Shown here: positions 28,200 to 39,900 of the stretch, one piece after another
Layout: each line of letters begins with the position of its first letter
Position numbering within the stretch: the first letter of the stretch is position 1
Source of the DNA: Certhia americana
Lineage: Eukaryota; Chordata; Aves; Passeriformes; Certhiidae
Direction of reading: 5' to 3'
Length of the DNA: 64,000 bases
Assembly: GCA_018697195.1 (NCBI GenBank)
Contig: JAGMWU010000037.1
Span: 1,240,001 to 1,304,000, forward strand
The notes under the pieces: generated by a model
Told to the model about the DNA's origin: nothing
Databases searched by the model: none
The model's input: the letters and a program-made list of their open reading frames with translations, nothing else
Made by a program: the position numbers and the translations under genes

Positions 28200-28660
28200 G
28201 CGAGCATCACTGCTGACAGGCACGCCAAGGAGAGCATCCTCTTTCACGGGCATCTGAAGCATAAATCTGAATGCTGATTGAATATCTAACACAGTGACAG
28301 AAAAAGAGGCAGGTTCCATCTCTGCCGGGCACACACGAGGTGCGGAATGGTGTATTACATAAGCTGGGAGCCTTGCCTCGGCAGTGTGTGCTGCTAGGTG
28401 ATGCTGCTGCTCGTGCCTAAGTGGCTGCACTCACCCGCTCGTCGCTTTTGTCACAGCAAATTGTTGTGTGATCAAGAGGGATCAAAGCGCACCCTCTAGA
28501 GGTTAAACACAACCCCCGGCCCCACACTCCCCTGCCCGCACCCAGGGGCTCTCTCTGGCCCCACGACACCTCTCGCTATCAAAATGACCACAGTCAGTCA
28601 TCAGAGGGTATTAAAAATACCAGCTTTGCTTTATGAGTGTGTCTCAATGTAAAATGCTAC
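28200..28660. promoter_or_regulatory. candidate regulatory island, GC/CpG-richer
   Basis: This block has many more CpGs and higher GC than its surroundings, and no repeat family is recognised. It contains GATCAAAG (28480-28487), an exact TCF/LEF-type site. Directly after it lies a CTCF-like sequence, CCTCTAGAGGGTGCG on the minus strand (28488-28502), matching about 12 of 15 consensus positions. The minus-strand frame at 28107-28430 overlaps it but shows no domain. By synteny it would lie between POU4F2 and TTC29. Function is inferred only. Confidence 0.35.
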
Positions 28661-28729
28661 AAGGGAAGGAGTGCTCTTTTGCGAGCAACTGCATAGCATT
28701 GCTGTCCAGGACTGGAAATTAATTGGAGA

Positions 28730-28747
28730 TTTTTTTTTTTTTTTTTT
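28730..28747. repeat. T18 homopolymer
   Basis: Uninterrupted T run at the right edge of the GC-richer island at 28.2-28.66 kb. Confidence 0.95.
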
Positions 28748-28899
28748 CTCCTGCCTACAGTAAAAGGGTCATGCCTTGCTCAGGCTGGACTCCATTATGG
28801 AGCTCAACATAACTTCAGGGAAACATAGAGGAAGTAAAGTGCACCCAAAAGACACGGTCCCCCAGATTCATGGAAAAGGGTGTATGTACTAAATTCAAT

Positions 28900-29405
28900 A
28901 ATCAGAGAGTCACACAATGGTTTGGGTTGGAAGGAACATTTAAAGGTCATCCAGTCCAGTGAGCAGGGACCTCTTCAACCAGATCAAATTGCTCAGAGGC
29001 CCATCCAACCTGACCTTGGATGTTTCCAGGGATGGGGCATCCACCACCTCTCTGAGCAACCTGTCCCACAGTTTCACCACTTTTATTATAAAAACCTTCT
29101 TATTTATATCCAGTCTAAATCTATTCTATTTCCATTTAAAACCATTTCCACTCATCACAGCAGGTCCTGCTAAACAGTTTGTCCCCACCTTTCTTAGAGG
29201 TTCCCTTCCAGTGCTGAAAGACTGCAATGAGGTCTCCCAGGAGCCTTCTCTTTTCCAGGCTGAACAAACCCAGCTCTCTCAGCCCTCCCTTATGAGAAGT
29301 GCTCCAGCCCTCTGGTCATGTTCATGATCCTCCTCTGGACTCCCTCCAACAGGTCCATACCTTCCCTGTGCTGAGGACCCCAGAGCTGAAAGCAATAATC
29401 TATGG
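28900..29405 (-). mobile_element. CR1 LINE, 3' end, antisense copy
   Basis: Starts with an imperfect AATCAGAGAGTCACACAATGG, then GGTTTGGGTTGGAAGGA, the complement of the avian CR1 3' terminus. It continues through GATGGGGCATCCACCACCTC and GCTCCAGCCCTCTGGTCATG and fades after CCCCAGAGCTGAAAGCA. It is 5'-truncated, as most avian CR1 copies are. Two overlapping + strand frames inside it (28880-29327) are not genes. Confidence 0.95.
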
Positions 29406-32400
29406 TCCTTACTGAAAGACAATTTCTTAGTAGAGAATATTTCCAATTAAATGATGGAGAGCCACTGCTGAATGGAAATTAACTGTTCTGTAAGTGTCAT
29501 TTAAGACAAAGCTACCTGTAAAGGCTCATGCTTGTGGACCCTTTTCTTCAGCTTATGATGATATTATTGCTTTTTTTCTCATATTTCACATCCTGCTAAA
29601 TAAAGCACCAGTGTGAAAGAATACTGATTTCATTTAATTAGGGGCAAGAACAGTATTAAGCTATTTTTCCTATATAAATTACTTCAAGAGTTGACCTAAA
29701 AGCACCAAAATTCCCCTCAGAACAATACTGTCATGTTAAATTTCTTATACTTTGCTCTCCAACACAGAGCTGTGTTCATTAAGAAACAATTTTCTATTAA
29801 AGATCTTACTTTTCACACTGATTAATAAAAATTGTGATTTTTCAAATGAATACCATGGATTGGTTGTAAGTACATGTTAAATTGTTTCATGGTTTTCTCT
29901 GGTCATCAAGATAGACCAAGTTTTTAGGTAAAAGTTTGCATTTCCTCATGTATATAACTGCATAGATGTAAACAAGACTGAGCTTGTGTCAGGAATTTCA
30001 GCGTAAATGCAGTTAAATGATAACAGCAATTATCCCCCTAGTGAGCATAATAAAGCCATGAAATTCTGAATTACCTTAAGGTTAAATTGAAAAGAATGTC
30101 CCATTTACAGAGAGATTGTTGTTGAAGGTTCAGAAACATTCTCGGTTTCCTTGTAGTGACACATAATACATAAAAAATTACCATTAGTGGCTGCAGTTTC
30201 AGTTAAAACTGATTTAAGGAACGCACTTTGTAACATCAAATATTTCTGCTTACAGTGTTGCTGATGTGACAGGAAAATGAGGATAAAGAGTGACTTTGCA
30301 ACAGGGGAGTGTTGCTCACTTCTGTCTCACACTGTGCCAATACAGAGAAGCACACACTGGAGTTACACCATGCAGAGACGTGGTGTGTTATATGTATTTC
30401 ATGCAGTCAGGAGGTACAGGGTAGAGCACTCCACAAAAGTCAGCCAGTGGAGACAGCTTTGGAATAATGAAAGATCTATGAAGAGCTATGATTAATAAAA
30501 TAATATATAAAAAAAAAAAATTACTGGGGAGCGTGTCTGTGAATAACCTCTTTTAAAATCAAACCTATTACTGAAAATATTAAATTAAAGTTTCAGCTAA
30601 CTCCTGCAGCAACCAAACTTATTAGCTGCAGACCCATCAGAATCACAATTAAAACAACACTGATGGAGGAAAACTGTTTTCATCTGTTTCCAGGAAAACA
30701 AGCTAAGAGTTGCTGTAAGAGCTCAATCCTTCAGTCTTCTAAGTAATGATTACTTCAAAAGCTCTTAAGCCTTTCCTTTATCCATGGAAACTGAGATTCT
30801 CAGGCACATAGGAAACTTCAGTCTAGTAAAATGAAATGCAACAGCCTCCTTAATATCTAGACCACAAAGTTCTGTGTACACAGTATTCACAAGGTCAGGG
30901 AAAAAAAAAGTTTTTCCCCTTAACTGAGACTGTTTATGTCAGACATGAGCAGGTCCCACACATGCATCCTCAGAGACAAATACTTGAAAATGTTTACAGA
31001 TAGAGAGGCACTGGAGACTCAACAGTTATGAAAACTTGAACAAGAAGCTCAAGTTTATGGAAATCAATAATGGAGAACATATTTCATTTTAAGTCTGACA
31101 ATTTTCTTCTTTTTTTCCATTAAGAACACACGTCCCCAAACACAATATAACAACCAAACCAATGTGTGCCTCTGCAGTGCACAGTGTAGATGTAAGTAGG
31201 GGAGAGAAACATCCTTTTTCTCCAGAGAAACTCCATTAATCAATCTGGAGATTTCAGAGCACAGTGAGACAACTGAAATTGGTAGAAGAAAATCAAACAC
31301 ACATCTCTATTTCACATGGAGTGAAAGAATGTATGGAAGATCAGCTCACTGCCTGGCCATAACTATTTCCACAGGATACACTTTGTGTTCAGCTGTGATG
31401 AAGTCATTTTTCTGAAGCAGAGTCTCTTTGAGCAGAATGTTTGCTGGATGCTATTTGAGCGGGTTTTATTGATCATTTGATCTAGTTGAAGATTGATGCT
31501 TTTTGTACTCTCTTCCCTTAGTTATAACTTCTGCAAAAGACAAACAGAGCCTCAGATTTTCTTTTCCATGAATGAATCCTAAGCAAACAAGAGCCTTGCC
31601 AGCTTCTAACTTAGGCTGAAATGTCTCAGTAGGAAACTTTTACTAATGGCATCTATTGTTAGATCTTAGGACAGAAAAAGGAGCAACATTTAGAAATGAA
31701 TTTGAGTTGAGAAACTGGAGCAAGTGAGCTATGGCAGAGAGTTTTAAAAGAGATTCCAAGATGAGAAAAGACCCCTAACCCTTAATTAAGTTGCTATGGA
31801 ATGGGAAAAAAAAAGAATTAATGAAAAGGGAATAAAAGCATTTGGCAAGGGCTCTAAAAGTGAGCTATCTGGCTTGTAAATATTTTGATTTTTCATTGTA
31901 GAAGACTGGCAAACAGGACGTGGCATACTTTTATGAGAATCCAGAGTTGTGAAGGCACACAATAATACTATAATTTTATTTTTTGAGGATATGGATCGAA
32001 ATAGTGAACTCTGACACTAGAGAAACATCAGTCTGGGTTTTTGAAGGATCAAGACATCCAATCTAGAATGGATAAAGAACATGTCCAGTTCTCCTATTTG
32101 TGTCCAGAGAAAAAAAAATTCTCTATCATAAATAAGGATCTAAAGTATTTTAAGATCAGTTGTATTTCTAGGAAAAGTTGAAGTATGAGTGGATTAACTC
32201 AGTAAAATGAATGGAGAAATCCAGCTGCTTTCCTGCTTCAGAAACTTACGTAAGAAGAGTCCTGAATTATGTATGAGACTTTGAATAACAAAGCTTCACA
32301 GCACTTAGGGAGACCATTTGAGAATATGTAGCAAACCCTTCCCCCTGCACTGGTTTATTTCTTGGGTGTGAAGCCCTGGTTCTTCCTGCCCTTTTGGAGT

Positions 32401-34829
32401 GGAGACCAACCTACTGTGCTCATCTGAGTGATATGGACTAGTCCTACTGGGCACTATAACTGGAAAATAAACAAAAAGGGAAACAGGACCCTTCCATTCA
32501 CTTTCTACCTCCTTCCATCAGTCATGCTTGTAAGGAAGAACTACATTTCATCATATATAATTTATACTTAGACTAAGTAATCCTTATAATCTTCCTCTTC
32601 AGAAATCACTAGAAAATTTTCTTCTAAGCACCAGTATGTGACACATAATTCTTGTCTCTGAGTTTACTGCAAATATGGAAGGGATGAATATGAAGAATAG
32701 ACATAGAATTTCAATTACAGACAGCTTTAGACAAATGAAAAACTTCCTGGTTCATTCCTTTCTTCTGCACAATTTTATCCTTTATACCAGATTGCCTGTG
32801 GATTCTGTGGAAGTTCAATTGCCAGATTTTTCTGAGAACAGACAAGACCACCCTCCCTTGCAAACTACAAAATTACTCTGTATTGTTACACCTGTATAGG
32901 GACTGGTGAAGATGACTTCCTGAAGTACTTTCCACTGCTATTTTTCTAGGATACTATGATTATTGTTCTGGCTCATTAAATTTCACAGTTCTGGAAAAGA
33001 CTGGAGATGATGCTGCCAAGGTGATTTGGGCATCTTCAAATTAACCCCACAGGCTTTGGCACTGACAAACACAAAAATTGCCAACTGCTCTCTGCTTTTT
33101 CCCTAGTCTGCCTCTGATCCTGCTAACTGGCATCTAGTCAAAGTAAGACTGAACTTGTACACTTCTGTGTTGAAAGGAACCAAAGACCCAGAGTTTACAG
33201 AGAAAAATGTTAGAATCAGATTATTTTAGATAGCAGATTATACCTATATGGAAACTAAATGTAGGTTTGATTGTCCTATCCAAGTATCTCTAAGAAAAGA
33301 AAACCTCTGTTTCTATGTTTTAGTGTATTCAACTTCTATGTCTGAGGCACTTGCATCTTCACAAGTAGGGAAGATCCCAAATTTCTCCATCAGAAGTCAA
33401 TTATTTCCCCTTTCCATTTGAGGACAAATCTCTTTACCTGTACATTAACATATTTCAAAAGAAGCCCAAGGAGAATACCAAAGAAAGGTGACTGAGAGGT
33501 GCTTTACAATACTGGGAAGCAAATTAGATGAGTTAACATTGATGATAATTTAACTAATAAGCTTAAAATATTACAATACCACAGGAAAGAAACAATCAAG
33601 TAGCAGTTTGTTGTTATTTGCCTTCCAATTTCAAAAGATGCAAAACATTTGTTGTTGTGTCAGCCTTACTGACTCCACTCAGCTTTCATTGCTCTTACTC
33701 AGACATAGTCTGTTAAATGGTGAGAGCCAGTAGGTTAAGTTATTCCACGTACATAAAGCCTCACTCGAGGGTTCAAGGCACAGCCTGGCAAGATAACAGC
33801 ATGTTCTATGATTATTGCAGGTAAAAAGCACTTGAGCAAACAGCAACTGAAGAAATGCTATGCTGAAAACGCCACAGTATCACTATGATATTGAATAGCA
33901 TCAATAGTGATGGCTGCCTCCTTCTGCAAATACCAGATGTCACAGCATGCAGTTTATCTGCATCCAAAAAATGGTTTCAAACTTGCACTGTAAGGAATCT
34001 TAGTTCCTGAATTGATACTCAATTCTCTCTGGAATTGAAAGGGATGGAGAGATGTCATATCTTGTATTGGCACCTCCTAGCAGTTCCAAACGACTGACAC
34101 TGATGTCTTCAGTCCAGCCAAGGAGGAGAGTAAGTGTCCTGTTTTGATTCTGTGGTAACAAAACTGATAAGAAGAAAGAATTGTACTGCAGTTTGCACAG
34201 TATTTACTTTATACTGCAGATTGTGCATGGTATTACCAATTCCAGATGGCTCAGGGAACAAGGGATTTAATTTGAAAGAGAAATGTTGCAAGAATCTAAA
34301 TGCAGAACTTAAATACAAGGTTCTAACGATTGAAACATAAGGCCCAGATCTACTGCACGAGGTACTATTATGGACCAAATTATAAATTCTAAGGCGATGC
34401 CTAAAAATCATAGGAAGACGTAATGAAATTAAATTTCCAAGTAGCCTGAGTAAATGTAGCCTACAAAACTAAAAATAAATAAAAATCAAGCAGCTATAAA
34501 TATGATATGTATTGTTGTATGCACAAAATGATGTGTGCATACATTTTGAAGGTGTAACTGAAGAAAAGAGTTCAAAATGCCCTAAAAAATCTATAAACCT
34601 GGGTGCAAGCCCTCTAGATCTCTTTTTCAAATGAGGGAAAAAAAACACTCGGAAAATAAACCCTTATTGTCACTTCAATACAAGGTTAAAATGTATCTAT
34701 TGCTGACTTCATCCATTTGCCAATTGTTGACAGCTGTCAATACAGGGATTTGATTTCTTTATCCAAGCAACAAACATTACATTCGTATCTTCAGAGAAAG
34801 ATCTTGACTGTGAGCTGCAGTTTCACTGC
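29406..34829. other. intergenic, no gene recognised
   Basis: Unique AT-rich sequence. No repeats beyond short A runs, and no frame with recognisable protein features. Confidence 0.7.
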
Positions 34830-35320
34830 CCCAACTCAATTACTGCATTCTTGAACTTCGATGTATTCATTTGTGGGCAGTGGGGCAGCCAGTGGGAGGG
34901 TATTGATTGGAGTATAATGTCATGTGTAGCAGCTAGAGTAAGATGAAAAGTGTTTTCTGCTTAATGGGTTGGTATTAAGTAGGTGGGAATGGCTTCTAAT
35001 TAGCCAACAATTGCTGTGTTTCTCAGTTTCCCTCCCTTCCCTCCTCCTGTCGGTCACCAGCTGCCAATCTCTCTCTCCTTTTCCTTTTTTGTCTGGAGTT
35101 CATTGCTCACTGCAGTGAAAGCCTTTGTTTAAAAAAGAGGGCTCCCAGGGTCTCATCTGCCAGGGTACAGCTTGCTGCCTGCGATGAGTAGCAACTGTCA
35201 GTTTATTTTATCTCAACCTTTTCATCATTCTGCTGAAACTGGTCGAGTGAAACCACCTGAGAGACCTGAGGATTCAGTACCTACAAGTCATTAGCCAGGA
35301 CTGCTCAGTCTCTCCCCACA
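34830..35320. promoter_or_regulatory. candidate conserved non-coding element with E-boxes and homeodomain core
   Basis: Non-repeat block with TAATTAG (34997-35003), E-box CAGCTG (35058-35063) and E-box CATCTG (35154-35159), plus a polypyrimidine tract. In mammals POU4F2 is activated in retinal ganglion cell precursors by the bHLH factor ATOH7, so an E-box/homeodomain block in this desert would fit. Conservation was not tested. Confidence 0.3.
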
Positions 35321-36223
35321 CAGCAAGTCAACTGAACGCTGCTTAAAATATAGTCCACTTTTAACCCCATATTTTCCTACGATGTATTAGGACTCCTCCT
35401 GCATCTTCCACATTTTAGTTGCATGATCATTCCATAAATCTATTACAAGTATGATTAGGGAGTAAAATATTTTTCAGTGTTTCCCAGCAAAAATATTCTT
35501 TAGAAATACAAAATATAACATACTAAAATCCAGTTATTAGAATAGCCTCAGTCAGAACCTCCTTCTTACTTAGGTTACATTCTCCAGCACTAATATTGTA
35601 CCTAGAAACACCCGCAATTATTTGAACCTCCGATTGTCTTGAAGTTTTTGATAACGCAGTTCAAAGGGACAAAATCTACTTATAGTTACAGTTGCGTCAT
35701 CACAAATAGTAAGACTTTATGGGCATAAAAAAAGCAGTATTTGGTCCACAATTTTTAAAATATATTTGCATCCCCCTCTCTTTGCCATACAGTTTCTCTC
35801 TCTGTAGGTACACAGGTATATGTTTATGTACTCCACGTGCACACCCATCTTCCAAATGGCTAATGGATTGCAGTATTATCATTAAAAACTTACCAAAGTA
35901 TGGGAGTAGTTTATTTTGAACTAAAACAAAATTAAATGTATCTAAAGCAAATTCTGTGTCATTAGCCTGAGCTGTTTTTAGTAACCACAGTTAACTTGTT
36001 GCAGTCACTACTGACACTTAATATAGCAACTGAAGTACTATTTTTCCTTGTACGAATTATTTGTACTTCCTTGTATGAAAAAGATCTATAAGAGATGACA
36101 GGTACAGAAATCCAGTTTTCCTTCAACATATCAGCTGATTTCTTGATGTTTGAAATCATCAATGTTTCATCTCAATTCACTTCTTACTGCAGCGTAAGTG
36201 CACATATTTGTATGAATACCAGC

Positions 36224-36945
36224 TGTCGTGGTTTGAACCCCAGGTGTCTGCTAAGGAAGGCAGGAGCCTCCCTTGAAATGGAGAATGCAAACCCCCTCCC
36301 TCTGAATTATTATAACTTTGAAATTCAGGGGCTCTCAGGTGAAGATATGAGAATAGGAATAACAGTTCTTAATTAGGGGAACTAAGATAAACAATAAAAC
36401 CAAAACACATGCAGTATTACAATGGAGAAAAAGGAAACAAATAAACAAACACACAAACCCACTGACAGAGTCAGGATCCAACCTGCCCCCCTGTGTGTCA
36501 GGGTGTTGGTGGCAGTCCCATTCAATGGTGGCTGCAGTCCTAGTGGCAGATGTGGCTCTGTTGCAGTATGCGCCTGTAGAAAAGAGTGGAGTTCTTTTGC
36601 TGAAGGTCCAGTGATAGATGGGCCTGGTCTTCCTTTGGGAATCCAGTGGAAAGGCTGCCTTGGTGTTCCAACTCCCAGATTTTTATTCAGGTAGGAATAC
36701 TTGGCTCCTCCCCCTGGATGGAGCATTTCCCAGTGGGATGATGTAATTCTATCAGTGACACTCACTGGCCCAGCAGAAGATCTCTCCCTGGAGGAAGGAT
36801 GGGTTGTGGAAGAGATAAGAAAACTGCCCCAGCAGGTTTCTTGACAGTTGGCCATTGACAGACAATTACACCACCCCACCACCCAGTTTTAACGGCTGGT
36901 GATAGAATACAGTTTTGGCTACATTTTGCACTGCTACCCATGACA
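36224..36945 (-). mobile_element. solo LTR of an endogenous retrovirus, ERVL-like passerine type
   Basis: A 722-bp block begins TGTCGTGG and ends CCATGACA, near-perfect inverted ends of the TG...CA kind. It is flanked by CCAGC on the left and CCAAC on the right, a 5-bp target duplication with one mismatch. No gag, pol or env sequence is attached, so it is a solo LTR left by recombination. Read on the minus strand it resembles passerine ERVL-type LTRs I know: it has the segment AACTGTTATTCCTATTCTCA and ends with GGTTCAAACCACGACA. A GGGAGGAGCC box followed by AATAAAAA may be its promoter. The long minus-strand open frame inside it (36382-36882) is a by-product of LTR sequence. The element supports a songbird origin; the family name is from memory. 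Confidence 0.85.
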
Positions 36946-39900
36946 CCAACAAAATAAAATTTTATTTCATTTAATACTATTCTCAGAACTGAGCTAAAGG
37001 TACCAGTGAGAACAAGGTAATTCTTAAAGAATTACACATTTCAAGGCACTGTTTGGCAGATTGAAAGACTCTGGAGTCACAGAACTTGGCTCTATAACAC
37101 CCTGAAATGATGTTTTCCAGCAGGTGCATGAAGTGTGAGGTAAACAGAGCAAGTGCTGCATCCAAGATAAGAAGTCAGTGTATACTGTGCAGCACACACC
37201 CCTCTGCCCTCCTGGTTCCTACCAGCTGGTTTTCCTTGACACCCTGGATATGGTCTGAAGTTCCTGTTCAACAAATTCCTCAGGTGCACAACATGAGCTG
37301 AGCAAGATTACTCTAGAGCACAGGCATCCTCCACTTTTCAGCTTCAGTTTTTTATCAGCAATGAGTGAAATGCACGGTGCTAACAGATACCCAGTTGGGA
37401 TGCACAGACACAGACAGGCAGCTCTGTGTCTCTGTTCATGTGACCTATAAATACCAGACAGTGGGAAGTCCACCTTCACAAGACAGGGCTTGAGTATCTG
37501 CTTTCATAGATGTTGGCTTTAGCAGATGAATAAACACAAGGCTTACTTATGAGGGGTGTTTAGCACTTCCTATTTCAAAAACTGCTGCAGAAGATTACAG
37601 GAGCTGACACCAGCTACATTATGTTTGACTAATATCCATAAGCAGCTCAACATCCCCAAAAGTAAAAAAAAAAAAAAGCCAGACTTTTAAGAAAAAGGAA
37701 CTATATTAAACCACTGGAGCAAACATGGAAAAAGTACAAAAACCCCTTCAAATAAGAACAATTTCAAATCAGCCTCTCCATTTCAACTTCTATCAGACTG
37801 TAGCTTCTATCAGATAGTAGCTCCATGTTCAAAATTAGGTACCTGTATGACACACCATCAAAAATACTAAATAACTACTTGGCTCTATGGCAAAATCTGC
37901 TTCCATGGGGATATTCTGTATTATAGATAATACTGAATGTTTAGCAGAGTGAGTAGGAACAAGCAGATGAGCCTGGAGGCATGGTCATCTACTTAAGCAT
38001 GCATTTGGATCTTAAGCTAATTAATCACCCAGTTGTGTACTTAAACTTAGTCAATCCATTCCCACAGGTGATTAAGATCTATTTAAAGGCCATTTTGATA
38101 CTTCACAATTTTCTATTAACTAACTTGTCAAGATACTCAATAGGAAGTGTGATTCTTTCTACTTCATTCTCTGATGACAGCATAATAAAAACACAGAGCA
38201 TGAAGAACAGTGTGAAAACAGTAGAAAAATACTGAAAAAACTCTCAAAACCCTCCTATTGATTTTGCTACAAGCACAAAAGATATACCTAAGAAGATGTA
38301 AGTTGAGATGCCAGGTTACTGAGTATAGACGTAACTGACTTACACGTCTTACACACTGGCGGAAACATGCATAAAATTGGAATTTGGAGTGAAGGTACGG
38401 GGCCAAAAAAGGAGAAAGAATAATTTGCAAGTATAAAAATGAAGAACAGGAAAACAAACAAAAGAGAACAGACAAGGAATGAAGAGAAAAAAAATGTATG
38501 TTTCAAAAACAGTTCCAAAAATCACAAAATATCTCTGGTGATTACAGAAAAGAATAAAGAGAGGTGGATTTTTGGGAAAAAGAAGTATGGATCCATAAAT
38601 ACATAAAATTGTGAAAGTAAAACACTTCACTTTTCAAAATAGATTGGCTTATTCTAAATAGTAAATCATTTAAATCTTGACTATCTTCAGACCACAGAGT
38701 CTTAATAAAAACAGCAATTTGTTATTTATAAGAGGAACAGAAAAGGATGTATCTAGACAGGGAAAAGGATGTCAGTAAAAAACAAAACCTCTCAGATGCA
38801 GAAAAGAAAGCTGGCTTAGGAAACCCAGGAGAAGGAAGGTGTTTGATACGCTGCCTGTGACTCCTGAGATGACCTAAGGGTTCTGTTACAGAACATATGC
38901 ACTGAACAGAGTTTCTTTGTCTTGGCTTTGATTTTCTGTGTCCAAAGATTGTTGGGGAGCTTTGGGTAAGGAAGGGTTTGCAGCAGAGAGGTGTTTTCAT
39001 GTTGGCCTGAGCTTTAGACTGGTTGGCATGTCTGCAGACTGCACCAATAAAAGATTCTTTCCCAAGTCTAAATGACAACAACCATTTCAATATTAAACAA
39101 ACCCACAAAAACATGATCTCTGGCTCTTTATGAGGTTCCATTCTCCTTTCTGAGTATAAACCTACCAGATACACCTCTGCTAATGTATGCAGCAAAGGAA
39201 AGGAAAGGAAATGATGGCACGTGGAGAGGCCCTAGGGCCGCTTCAGAAGTTTTCCAACTGGCTGTTCTTACTTTGGCCCTGCCACCATCAGGGCACTGCC
39301 AGAGCACAACTCCTGCCAGCTGTTTAGTTTTGTGACTCTTTTCATCAATGCTGCAGTCAAACCTAAAACTTCTAGGTGCCTCAAATCAAGGATTTCTCCA
39401 GAAGTGGCCTAATGTGGTTGGGAAAGAGATTAAATTTTTTTTGCACTATTCTATAAAATCAAGCGGACTGAACTTCTGCCCTGAGAATCTTTGCTTTTTA
39501 AACTGGAAGGGAACTCCACTTATGTAGAAGTACTGACAATGCAGTGCACAAAACTATGCTAGTTCAGTGCATAAAGCTGCACTAAAGGGTCTGACAATAC
39601 ACTGCAGTCTGAACATCACTTCCAACTTTTTTTTTTTTCCACAAGAAAGAACAATTCACCTTATTTAGGAAACCATTTTCTGCTGATCTAGGGAGCTTGT
39701 CTGAGAAAACACAGCTGGATGCCAACAATATTTAGCACATGATGTGTCTAAAGGAGATGTGTGGCAAGATTTAGATGGTTGCATACAAAACAGCAGATGG
39801 CAAAAAGCCTAGATAAGATCCAAATTCTCCTCCTGGTGAAATGTTTTTATATAACTATTGATCTCAAGAACACTCACAATCACAGTCAGGGTGATAGTGA

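Noticed and set aside
28880..29327. Two overlapping + strand frames of 97 and 122 codons
   Set aside because: They read the antisense strand of a CR1 copy.
36382..36882. 166-codon minus-strand frame, the longest in the window
   Set aside because: Lies wholly inside the solo LTR; LTRs do not encode this kind of protein and the frame has no domain.
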